From positions 1,015,001 to 1,079,000 of the forward strand of contig JAJGOT010000135.1 in NCBI GenBank assembly GCA_022457155.1: a stretch of 64,000 nt of DNA, written 5' to 3'. This stretch comes from Cladopsammia gracilis (Eukaryota; Cnidaria; Anthozoa; Scleractinia; Dendrophylliidae). Made by a program: the position numbers and the translations under genes. Under the pieces are notes generated by a model. That model was not told the origin of the DNA, ran no database searches, and saw nothing but the letters and a program-made list of their open reading frames with translations. Positions 12,001 through 19,905 of this stretch are shown in pieces; the first letter of the stretch is position 1, and every line of letters starts with the position of its first letter.

Positions 12001-15000
12001 AACAACTTTAAATCAAACTCACCGAGTCCAAACTTTCCGCTTATTGTTTGATTATATGTCCATTGAATTGTGCTTTGTCATGTCAAACGGTATGCGACTT
12101 ATGTGTCATTCGAATGCCGATCCTTTGTCATCATCTCGATAAAAACTCAGAATAACTTTGACCACGCCACTCGACGCCATCACGGAGATCAAGGTCAACG
12201 CTCTACGACCCTGGTACCTTTCGCATATAATATCGGTTAATATGTCACCTGGTCACGCAGCGAGGCAGGTAAAAGTCACAAAATAGCTTTGCTGTTAGGA
12301 AAAAACTATGTTGCTTTTATTAACAACAACAATCGTTCATTTAGTATAATTAATAGAATGTCACTTAACTGTTACCGTATTTTCTCGATTAAACGCCGGG
12401 TATAATTGAGGAAGTTGTAAGTAAGCTCCTCAAACGTTTGTTTGTGGTATAATAAACTTAAGATTTAAGGGCAAGGTACAAGGCTGCCAAGAAAAACGAA
12501 TAATAACCCTTTCTTAAAAAATGGCGGGCGAGAAAAAACTGCTGATACAAAGAAACGCCGGGTCCACAAGGCCAAGTTTGAAATAAACGCCGGGGGCATT
12601 TAATAGAGAAAATACGGTAACTTTTCATTTATCAGTTAACTACTATATTTTTGGGCAATTGTCAGTTAACTGTTAACCCCATCAGCACCCTCCTAAATGC
12701 ACTGGTATTCTAAATTTCACTTTTGCCGGAACGCAATTGGCATGAAAACAAACAAAAGGAAAAAAACTCGCGAGATAATAACGCCTTTTGTCACAACATT
12801 TCACCCACGACTGAAAAACCTTAAACAAATACTGATGAAAAATGGAGTTTCGTTCAAAACCAACCATTCCTGAAAACTATTTACAAAACGCCGTCTAACA
12901 CATCATACAAGACGTAAATCACTTAACGACACGACTCATAACAGCCAAACTTTGAAAGCTAATATAAATGCATCGCAACCGCAAAACCACATAGCGGAGT
13001 CGGTGCAGGCCTGTCATGAACCTCATTTCGATCTAAGGGAAACTAAAAAAGTGACCCCCAGGAGTGGTGCCCTGTTTATCCGCTCCAGACCCAATATTTT
13101 CTATATAAGTGCGTCCATAGCAGACGTGACCGAAAAATGACCACGTGATCACCATTTTCCCGCCATTTTTCATGTCAAAATATATAAAACAGCAGACTTG
13201 ATACTTTAGCTAACTACAAAACTTTCCGTTTCATTATGCAAGAGTAGGAACAGCAAAATACCATAAATTTTGACTTTCGTTCTTTTTTCGAATACTGCTG
13301 GAGAGTTGAAAAAGAAATGGCTGATGGCGCGATGTTTGCTAAACATAGCTCAAATTGTCCTGGCATGGGGAAAGGCAGCTCTAGAGAAATGACATGTTGT
13401 TACGGCCTCCTTTCATTAGATTCGGCAAATGTGAAGTTCAATGTTTGAATCGGGCCTTACTTTAAAGAATATTAAAGATTCAGTCACCATTTGTTGTGTC
13501 AATTGATATTTTGATAATTAATATTAATGTATCATCTGATCAGATATAAAGTCATTGCACGTGACGTATTATCGATGTGGGCTTTTAATTGTTTTGAAAT
13601 TGCGGCAATCTATTGTATTTGATTTAGAAAGTCTTTTCCATTGTCAAATATCCCAACCGAAAATAGACAATGAATAACTGAAAATGCACTGTGTAAATTG
13701 AACCAACAACACATTTTCATCGTCAATTAGCTAGCAAGGCGGGAAAAGTCTTTCACTTTCACTTCACTAACATCAAAATTATTTACATTCACACTCGTGA
13801 TTCTTTGTTACTCATAACTTTTTTTGACTTGCACCAACACGAATTTTCAAACCAAGTTCTCTCAATCTTCTCTATCCTGCCAAGAACCATATCCAGTTGA
13901 CTACTGCGCCTCGCATTTTCTACATAATGTCTGATTCTACAACGCCATCTTTACCATATTTATTTTATATTTATTTTAGATTCTTCTTTTTTTAACCTCA
14001 TGTTTCAACGCATTAACGAGATGGCTTTAAGAGCCCTTTGATTATACTGCGCAATTATATTCATTTGATTCTAAACTTGAATGTTTCGGAACCCTCTAAC
14101 TAGTATAGTTTTATGCAGCTACAGTATCGGCATAGTTTTCTAGTGGTTAAGACATTGCGTTGTGGTCGCAGTAACCCATGTTCGAGTCCTGGTCAAGACA
14201 TGTTGTTTTGATCTATGTCTGTAAAGAATATCTGTGTCAGTTGTGTTTTGTTTTGAAGTGAGTTGGTATAGAGCGAGCGTGTTTAGACCTGTCTATTGAT
14301 TTGTAAAGGACGCGGAAATCCAAATTAGTGTGCAGGAAGACAAAATTAGTATGCAAGGATAACACATAAGGTATTGATAAAGCATAGCTAATGAGGGGAA
14401 GACAGGGAATGCAGGGGAATGCAAGGGGAATACACTAACCAGGCTTAAATCTAATCACTATGTGATATGATTCTGTGGACGAAATTTCAGGTGAAACAAT
14501 TCTTATGAAAGCTAATGAGTGGTACTTTCCAATGATGCTGTTATTTTTACTATAATTTGTACAACGGAAGATTGGGGATCATTTTTTTAACTTTAGATGT
14601 AAGTTCACCACCTTGGAAATTAAAGCCGGTTGTGACGGCCAAATTTGAACCGCACTTTTAGCTACCGATTTTCCCTGCCCCATTCCCCTCCCGAAAGCCG
14701 AGATTAACGATAGCGTAACGGTAGCTACAAGCGAAGTTCCGCCCAATGTATCCTCGTTGTTTTTGGAACTAAGTAACGAACTAACCAGATTAATGTATGG
14801 AATGTACATCCCAAAACCTGCAAACATCAAAGACGTCACCATAACTGTAAAAGTAGGAAATGTCCAGACACTGCAGTAAAGAGAGACCCCGCTCCTTTCC
14901 ACTTCTTCATCCTCATGGGTGTTAAATTTCTCGATTGTTTCTTGTATGTTTGGGTTGAAAATCAAGCCTAGGATGCAGACAAGAGCGAAAGATGCAGCCA

Positions 15001-15452
15001 TTATTCTGAAAGAAGCTCTCCAACCAAACTCGTCCAAAAGAACTTGAAGCAATGGTCCTGTATAAAGGACACCCAAGCTCGCTCCCATTGTAAGAATGCC
15101 TGTCGCCATAGACAATTTCTTTTTGAAGTACTGAGCAACTACAAGAAAACAGGAGTTGCAGATAAAACATGTTCCCAAACCGAGCATCAGGCTGTGCGTA
15201 AAGTACATGTGAGTAAGACTTTGAGCAAACGACGTCGACACCAAACCAGTCACGCACAGCACGCTTCCCAAGAAGTTTGTGATACGACAACCAAAGCGAT
15301 CACAGAGGTAGCCAGGCAGCGGGCTTGCAAACCATGTCATGCCCAAAGCTGCTGAGCCGACGAGGGCTGAAAACGAAGAATAAATGTTATTAATCGTTAT
15401 CGTGGTCGTCATCATCAGAATCTGGGACGATAGACTGTTAGTATCACCCAAC

Positions 15453-15490
<38 letters not shown>

Positions 15491-15637
15491 GCTACTAGGG
15501 GTCTAATAGTAATAGTCATCGAGTAGCGAAATTCGCCGGTTTTATTTTTCGTTTTATTCCCAAATAAATATTTCTTCAACTTGCAATTGCTTTTTTTTAT
15601 TATTGCCTTTTTCTGTCCGACTAGTTGGGTGATACTA

Positions 15638-15671
<34 letters not shown>

Positions 15672-18600
15672 GTCAATAGCCCATTCGGCTTCGCCTCATG
15701 GGCTATTGACCCGTAGCCCTTTCGGGCTACGGGTCTAATTGGTAAATAGCCGCTCACGAAAATGTGCGTTAACCCATTCTCTGTTAAATGTGCCCAAGGT
15801 CGAATCAATCAACCAAATAACCAAACAAACAAACCAACGAACAAATAATCAAACAAACAAAAAGACAGACAAACACTTTGTTTTGCAAATAACAAATTAG
15901 ACAAATGAAATCGAGAGCCTTCAATTGAATTGTGACAATTTTAAGGGTGAATGAAAGTTAAATTCCATTCCAGTTTGCAATGTCTTGTATGGATCGGTTA
16001 TTACCTCGTTAACGTTTCAAGCAATCCAAAAATGACTCAACTAGTTTGTTGGTTGATGTTTTGTGATGTTGTAAATTATCCTTAAACGAATTCATAGTTA
16101 AACTTAAAGTGCCCCTGTGATCAAATTTTTGATTTTCATTTTTTTCCATTTAGACTTTCTTACTAAATTCATTACGAACATCAGAAGTCATTTTATTTTA
16201 ACATTTATTTCCGAGAATTTACGGCCGCCATTAATGAACCTTGTTCCAAGGCTTGGTTGTGAATGGGAGAAAGTGACGTCAAAGACTCAAACATACCTCA
16301 CGGTTTGAAATTAACATTTATTTCCGAGAACATTAAATTAATAAATTAACATTTCTTTTCTTTTTTTTTTCTATGCTGATTATATTGTTATTATAATTTC
16401 AACCCGTGAGGTATGTATAATAACAATATAATCAGCATAGAAAAGAAGAAGAACGAAGAACAAGTCCAAAGTTTTTGTTGCTTTTCGCGTCGATTTTCAA
16501 TACTTATTGTTATTATAATTTCAACCCGTGAGGTATGTTTGAGTCTTTGACGTCACTTTCTCCCATTCACAACCAAGCCTTGGAACAAGGTTAATTAATG
16601 GCGGCCGTAGATTCTCGAAAATAAATGTTAAAATAAAATGACTTATGATGTTCGTAATGGATTGAAATTTGGCAAGATGAGTAAGAAAGTCTAATAGTAC
16701 ACGAAATGTAAAAAAATGAAAATAAAAAATTTGATCATGGGGGCACTTTAACTAAAAAATATGACATAGAAAACCCCACATTCAAGTATAACACTTGCTA
16801 TTATTGATGTTGCTGTATGTTCTTAGAGTAGTTTTCAGTTAAGTGTCGAAAGTAATTACACAATTGCTTTGGTTTTTCACTGCTTCGCTTTGAGATGATT
16901 GCCTAAAAAATCTCGCGCCACTTTCTCGACCAATCAGAAGTAAAACCAAAACCAATCGTGACTTGCTCGCACGCGTTTTCCCGCGCTTGGCGCCGCCGAC
17001 ATGTAATTGCTCCGAGCTCTGATTGGTTCATTGGATTGTTTACGACTGCTGTGATTGGTCAGAGTAATTACTTTGGTTTTGGTTTTACGACACTCAAAAA
17101 AGCATCTGAATGCGTTAGTTGTGATAGATTAGAAAGACTGTTAACCAGTACAAAAAAAATTCAATGTTACCTCTTCAGTTTCTCAGTAATCAAATATGCT
17201 AGTTCAATTTAACTTTAATCACTGCTGATTTCATTGTACACTTTTCTTCTATCAAACCAAGGTCTGACTACAGTACAGTGGAACCTCGATTTAACTGAAC
17301 CTGTATCCAACGAAGTCCTCGGTATATAACTAACGATATTGTTCAGTCGGGAAAAATTACAAGTAAAATGTATGGAACAGAACCTCGATATAACGAAATC
17401 CTCATTGTAACGAACACAATCTGGCAGCCCAAACGTAAAATCTACCCCGATATAACGAATGAATTTCAACGTGCGACAAAAAATGAATGCGAAACAGATC
17501 AACAGTGTGTGGTACAGGGCAATGGTATAACCTGTACAGTTTTCCAGTGCCGTAGTTATATATACAGTATACTGTATCCGAACTGTAGCTTCATACATTT
17601 GTTCAGACCCGGAAATACGTAACACCGCGACAAAACATTTATTAACTATACCTCGATATAACGAACAGTTTGGTTGTTTTTCCGCAAATTCGTCATAACG
17701 AGGTTTTCGATATAACGAACCCTCGATATAACGAACCAATTTCCCCAGTCCCTTAGCAGGTTAAATCGAGGTTCCACTGTATTTTGTTGTCTTTTAAGAG
17801 AACATTTTGATTCCCTGAGGAAAGAATAAAACACTTCTTGCATACTAATGAGATCAACTGTCTTGTTTCACAATACTGAGTCGTCTGCATCAGTTGTTGT
17901 GGGTGTTTCTTGGTGTTGCGGAAGCCATTGTTGGTTAGCTTTTGTGTTGTGGTGTGGGTATTGTTCAGTGTCTTTTGAGTCTTTTGTTTTACGTCATTTA
18001 GTGATCACACCATCCGCAACACCAAGAAACTACGGTTGTTGTTAAGTTGTCTGAAATTGCGAAATGCAAATGAATGCATGTAAACTGATAAAATGACATA
18101 TACAGAAATCTAACACTGAATAAATTCCCACTGTAAAGCATTTAAAAGTTGAGTCAGAGTCAGTGTACAGCCACTGTAAGTCAGAAACGACGGATATCGA
18201 CAACGATTTATCAGTAATTAATGCCCTAATGTAATAAAGTTGTTTTAAATCTGTATCTGAAACAGATAAATCATGAGAATATTCAAGAAATATTCGTGAA
18301 AAAGATGTAATAAAACAAATAATACGGGACAAAATACTCTAGTCCGTTAAGTAATGCTCCACATAAGAACTATAGTAAACTTCATTGTTCTGCGGCATTG
18401 GCTCTTTCCCACATAGAATATCTTTGGTTTCAAGAATGGAGGAGGATCTGATGGTTCATAATTATATTCAGGAGCCATAATCGGGTCCCCGATTATGGCT
18501 CCTGTTATATTTCATTATAAAAATTAAGAAAATCAATTTACGTCACATAAATTTGAGGAAATTTTCGTGCTTAACCAGTCAGAATAGCAGAAGACAATAG

Positions 18601-19905
18601 CTAATAATTTTGCTTGATGAAGTTCCCCAAATACAATATCTTTTAAAACTTGCATGTTGTGCGATTGGGTCTCAAATTACTTTAAACCTTAAAAAAATTC
18701 GACTTAATGCACCTTGAGCCTTAACTTTTTAGCGGTTTTTGAGTCTAGGCCAATGAGATCACTAGTTGAAACAATGAAAAAAGTTTACATTCTATCGTGC
18801 ATTGCCGTTCAGCACTATCCATCTTATGCGGATCATTACTTAAAATAAATCGGTGCTCAACCCAAGCATCTCTGTGCTACATTTACATGAAAGTATGTTT
18901 TCATTAGACACTTGATCCGTCTCAGTAAATGAGGTACCGACCATGGTTGACAACGTCCGTCTGGGAGTAAATTCGACAAGCTAACTTCGTTCATCTGGTC
19001 ACTCTTTCCATGCGCGTCTTGCAGTTCGTTTAGTACCAAGACGGATACAGAAGGATTGTGCGCCCTCCCCCCCAATTTTTCCTTTCTCCCCTACCCCCTC
19101 CCCCCATTTTTTCCTTTCTCCCCTACCCCTACCCCCATTTTTCCCTTTCTCCCCTACCCCCCCCCATTTTTTCCTTTCTCCCCTACCCCCTCCCCCCAAT
19201 TTTTCCTTTCTACCTTAAGCCCCTCTCCCAAAAGGAAGGCCTGATACACAGGTTAGATTGTGCGTCCAAACAAGCCACTAAGTCGGCTCTACTGAGTGCG
19301 TCTGAAATATGTGCGAAGCTTATGGCACATATTCCGGCCTTTCTGATCGATCTGTACCCGTCCAAGAGATTATAATTGGACAGAGAGGGAGTCTAGGGGC
19401 GTTGGCTGGGGTACCTTTATTGTAAAAAAGTTATTTTTAGTAACTATGCGGACCATGCGGGAACATTTTCCGGTGAGCTGGTTGACTTCCGGAAGACTCA
19501 CTTTCGGGCATGAATTATTGCGTCAAAGCGAGGCGGAGTCATCAAATGAAACAAAATATGCCGACCGTCGCGGTGGTAATTTCCCTCTCTGTCCAATTAT
19601 TTTCTCTTGACCCGTCTTAATACCGTGTGAATTACGAAATACACAACCAGACAAAATATATAGAATCTTGACACCAGCAAAACTGATTATCGCTACTCAC
19701 CGGTTTTTTCCCTTGTCTCATCAAAGTACTCCATCAGCACAGGGAACAGAACGCCAAAGCTGATCACAAAGCCCACGTTAACAGAATGACAAACCGCTGC
19801 TGCAAGACATACCACCCACGACCAGGAACTGTCTTGGAAACGCTTGCCTCTGAAAAACCAGGATATTTTCCCAAAAGTATCTTTTGGATCGTCTTGTGTA
19901 GGCAT
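464..19905 (-). CDS. SLC16-like (monocarboxylate transporter family) MFS gene, 3' end outside window
   Basis: Major-facilitator transporter of the SLC16 type, expected in the plasma membrane and moving monocarboxylates or related small solutes with protons. Three exons read on the minus strand: 19701-19905, 14786-15366 and 464-833. They join in frame (phase 1, then phase 0) with GT donors and AG acceptors and give about 385 residues. Family marks seen: an SLC16-like entry motif before helix 1 (DSSWSWVV, where the family usually has DGGWGW) and the loop motif [12 protein letters not shown] after helix 4. Alternating hydrophobic segments fit about 11 of 12 helices. The last exon ends in phase 1 at a GT donor right after GGPIA, so the final helix and C-terminal tail lie left of position 1. 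Substrate cannot be told. Introns of 14.0 and 4.3 kb are full of mobile DNA. Confidence 0.85.
1235..1409. mobile_element. Non-autonomous ISL2EU-like MITE, 175 bp
   Basis: Termini AGAGTGTTTTCAC and GTGAAAACACTCC are inverted. The element is flanked by AT on both sides (1233-1234 and 1410-1411). The subterminal ATGGCCGCCGTGACGTCA resembles the inner ends of the autonomous element at 50666-55870. No coding capacity. Confidence 0.72.
1690..1795 (-). repeat. tRNA-like SINE piece
   Basis: On the minus strand a B-box-like GGGTTCGAGTCC follows an A-box-like TCCAGTGGTTAGACG at roughly tRNA spacing. It does not fold as a full tRNA. An A-run lies at 1684-1695. Probably a decayed tRNA-derived SINE. Confidence 0.5.
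2448..2580. mobile_element. 133-bp Mutator-like MITE, copy 1
   Basis: Inverted termini share TTTCTTGGTGTTGCGGA. The 9-bp target duplication GATAAATGG is exact at 2439-2447 and 2581-2589. A copy of the same length is at 17901-18033 in the opposite orientation. A 9-bp duplication is typical of Mutator-like elements. No coding capacity. Confidence 0.75.
2940..3674 (-). pseudogene. Decayed packaging-ATPase gene of Polinton/adintovirus type
   Basis: Minus-strand relic of a viral-type DNA-packaging ATPase (FtsK/HerA-like family used by Polintons, adintoviruses and relatives). The N-terminus carries one C2H2-type zinc-finger start (CLVCEKTF). Next come a Walker A motif (GMTGSGKT) near 3497 and a Walker B-like strand (LILFDDQM) near 3285. 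The rest of the ATPase fold is split across frames. Breaks seen: a frameshift between the zinc finger and Walker A, an in-frame TGA shortly after the Walker A segment, a frameshift near 3370, and loss of frame after 3130. It cannot make a working protein. It lies inside a host intron, so it is an old insertion. Confidence 0.72.
3769..3815. repeat. (ACC)n microsatellite
   Basis: Imperfect CACCAC triplets over about 45 bp between the two virus-like relics. Confidence 0.85.
3889..4015 (+). pseudogene. Possible second relic gene of the same virus-like element
   Basis: A short plus-strand reading diverges from the ATPase relic. It starts [10 protein letters not shown] and, after one frame change, continues [13 protein letters not shown] before breaking up. 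Its position next to the ATPase, across a TATA-like stretch (3739-3744), suggests a neighbouring gene of the same element. Function unknown. Confidence 0.35.
4397..4750 (+). mobile_element. 3' end of a CR1/L2-type LINE
   Basis: About 60 codons ending at TGA 4576-4578 read as the C-terminal tail of a non-LTR retrotransposon polymerase ([20 protein letters not shown], then [10 protein letters not shown]). A short 3' UTR and an (ATT)n run at 4706-4750 follow, the usual end of this LINE group. The element is strongly 5'-truncated; nothing upstream of 4397 belongs to the polymerase. Confidence 0.72.
4706..4750. repeat. (ATT)n microsatellite, LINE tail
   Basis: Fifteen ATT units; most likely the 3' simple repeat of the LINE fragment. 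Confidence 0.9.
5339..5490. mobile_element. 152-bp hairpin MITE
   Basis: Arms of about 50 bp starting ACAGCTATTTCAATT and ending with its inverse. The shared inner segment contains GCCAAGACCGCAAGGTAGT. The loop is about 40 bp. Confidence 0.75.
5676..5816. mobile_element. 141-bp TA-flanked MITE
   Basis: Inverted ends GAGTTATTTTACTTCATC and its near-perfect inverse, flanked by TA. It abuts the next element. Confidence 0.65.
5818..6297. mobile_element. 480-bp element with 26-bp inverted termini
   Basis: TAATCGAGAGACTGGTT at the left matches the inverse at 6281-6297, with the match running on to AAACCT. The interior contains the SINE copy at 5870-6040. Confidence 0.62.
5870..6040 (-). repeat. 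tRNA-Thr-like SINE, copy 1
   Basis: Positions 5948-6019 read on the minus strand fold as an almost perfect tRNA: a 7-bp acceptor stem with one G-U pair, D arm GCTC/GAGC, T arm ACGGG/CCCGT with TTCGAAC, and both pol III boxes. The anticodon would be GGT, but position 33 is C rather than T and pair 31-39 is mismatched. A T-run lies just after it. A second copy with the same flank at 60113-60225 shows that it is a dispersed SINE rather than a single-copy tRNA gene. Confidence 0.7.
8095..9140. mobile_element. 1-kb element with about 80-bp inverted repeats
   Basis: The segment at 8100-8175 (GCGTCTTTTGCGTACTGTT onward) recurs inverted at 9055-9133. No transposase is seen between the arms, so it would be non-autonomous. 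Exact ends and target duplication are not resolved. Confidence 0.55.
8487..8711. mobile_element. G-rich inverted-repeat MITE
   Basis: The left end, CCCGGAGGGGGG then a G-run and ACTCC, is mirrored by GAGTCCTCCTCCGGGG. Both inner sides carry GGTGCTCGTC or its inverse. It lies inside the 8095-9140 element. Confidence 0.55.
9352..9455. repeat. Tandem pair of about 55-bp units
   Basis: ATTGAAATCCT, then ACAAGAGAGTT and GCTCAACGTAGCT occur twice in the same order at 9349-9404 and 9407-9455. Confidence 0.6.
9543..9917 (+). pseudogene. OTU-type cysteine protease fragment
   Basis: 124 residues from the ATG at 9543 to TAA 9915-9917. The OTU active-site block is clear: [19 protein letters not shown], with the catalytic Asp-x-Cys (the family has D-G-N/D-C-F), followed by the expected helices and [17 protein letters not shown]. 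The domain stops before the strand that carries the catalytic His, so it cannot be a complete deubiquitinase. It sits inside a host intron without recognisable exon borders. OTU domains of this kind are common in large cnidarian transposons, so I read it as a mobile-element relic. Confidence 0.62.
10845..11870. repeat. Tandem and inverted array of about 200-bp units
   Basis: A unit with CTGCCGGTCAAGG, AACACTAAATGGCCGGC and CTATCATATGTCG occurs about three times on the plus strand (10853, 11073 and 11263 onward) and about twice inverted (11440-11660 and 11680-11860). The two groups face each other around 11410, so the segment can fold into a very long hairpin. Confidence 0.75.
12375..12617. 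mobile_element. 243-bp TA-flanked MITE
   Basis: Inverted ends CCGTATTTTCTC with TA at 12373-12374 and 12618-12619. The interior repeats AAACGCCGGG. The TA duplication suggests mobilisation by a Tc1/mariner-type transposase. Confidence 0.75.
14130..14200 (+). repeat. tRNA-like SINE piece
   Basis: A-box-like TCTAGTGGTTAAGACA and B-box-like TGTTCGAGTCC at tRNA spacing. The acceptor stem is absent. Confidence 0.5.
14786..15366 (-). CDS. MFS transporter exon 2 (helices 2 to about 7)
   Basis: The acceptor is TTTTCAG at the high-coordinate end and the donor GTTAGT follows the low end. The 581 bp code 193 residues. They include the family pattern [18 protein letters not shown], the helix 4 region, [12 protein letters not shown], the central cytoplasmic loop rich in Glu (EDEEVERSG) and the start of the C-terminal half ([20 protein letters not shown]). 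The reading is open throughout, with no sign of decay. Confidence 0.87.
15437..15640. mobile_element. About 204-bp MITE
   Basis: TTAGTATCACCCAACTAGT at the left is mirrored by ACTAGTTGGGTGATACTAA at the right. Confidence 0.68.
15643..15741. repeat. Long GC-rich stem-loop
   Basis: CAATTAGACCC pairs with GGGTCTAATTG. Inside it GGGTCAATAGCCCAT pairs with ATGGGCTATTGACCC around a short loop, and GGGCTACGGGTC is repeated. Confidence 0.7.
16108..16747. mobile_element. 640-bp foldback element, TTAA duplication
   Basis: Arms of about 210 bp: AGTGCCCC at 16108 mirrored by GGGGCACT at 16740-16747, flanked by TTAA at 16104-16107 and 16748-16751. The centre holds a further inverted pair (ATGCTGATTATATTGTTA). 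TTAA targets are typical of piggyBac and Kolobok elements. No coding capacity. Confidence 0.78.
16826..17105. mobile_element. TA-flanked MITE with GAGCAGTTTTC ends, diverged copy
   Basis: Shares with 47492-47747 and with the split copy at 50652-56139 the end AGNAGTTTTCA, the CACAATTGCTTTGG block and TTTCTCGACCAATCAGAAG. Its right end is worn. The copies also share CGCCGCCGACATGTAATTG. Confidence 0.68.
17276..17779. mobile_element. 504-bp TA-flanked MITE, CAGTGGAACC ends
   Basis: CAGTGGAACCTCGATTTAAC is mirrored by the inverse at 17760-17779, with TA on both sides. The interior repeats CGATATAACGAA many times. The CAGT terminus and TA target suggest pogo/Tc1-type mobilisation. Confidence 0.8.
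17901..18033. mobile_element. 133-bp Mutator-like MITE, copy 2
   Basis: Inverted relative to the copy at 2448-2580 and exactly as long. Flanks AGTTGTTGT and GGTTGTTGT agree in eight of nine positions, as expected for an older 9-bp duplication. Confidence 0.72.
18465..18506. repeat. Short perfect hairpin
   Basis: AGGAGCCATAATCGGG pairs with CCCGATTATGGCTCCT, with almost no loop. Confidence 0.7.
19068..19215. repeat. Pyrimidine-rich minisatellite, about 31-bp unit
   Basis: About five units of CCCCCATTTTTCC, then TTTCTCCCCTACC. Open frames through it on both strands are low-complexity and not genes. Confidence 0.88.
19701..19905 (-). CDS. MFS transporter exon 1 (start codon, helix 1)
   Basis: I chose the ATG at 19905-19903 (protein begins MPTQDDPKD). 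An open frame continues upstream only through a TTG with no ATG. The exon codes a short cytoplasmic N-terminus, the DSSWSWVV motif and the first membrane helix ([19 protein letters not shown]), then an acidic stretch ending EKT. The donor GTGAGT follows immediately. 205 bp, phase 1 exit. Confidence 0.83.

Larger units (their letters stand above)
10306..12713. repeat. Possible 2.4-kb composite element, inverted ends
   Basis: GAGGGTGCTAATGGGG at 10314-10329 is mirrored by CCCCATCAGCACCCTC at 12677-12692. The unit CAATTGTCAGTTAAC occurs twice near each end. The hairpin array and a MITE lie inside. No transposase seen. Confidence 0.45.
834..14785. other. Second intron of the MFS transporter, 14 kb, mostly mobile DNA
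   Basis: No host exon seen. Contents are listed separately: an ISL2EU-like MITE (1235-1409), tRNA-like pieces, a 133-bp Mutator-like element (2448-2580), a virus-like ATPase relic (2940-3674), a LINE tail (4397-4750), hairpin MITEs at 5.3-6.3 kb, an OTU fragment (9543-9917), a hairpin array (10.85-11.87 kb) and a TA-flanked MITE (12375-12617). In 6.4-8.0 kb and 12.7-14.1 kb I see only AT-rich sequence with no supported gene. At 6350-6740 there is an excess of TTTGC and GCAAA words. Confidence 0.6.
15367..19700. other. First intron of the MFS transporter, 4.3 kb
   Basis: Holds a TATCACCC inverted-repeat element (15437-15640), strong hairpins, a 640-bp foldback (16108-16747), MITEs at 16826, 17276 and 17901, and a minisatellite at 19.1 kb. 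No exon signal. Confidence 0.6.

Noticed and set aside
19056..19375. Proline/phenylalanine-rich and glycine-rich open frames on both strands
   Set aside because: They are translations of the 31-bp pyrimidine minisatellite; low complexity, no family marks.
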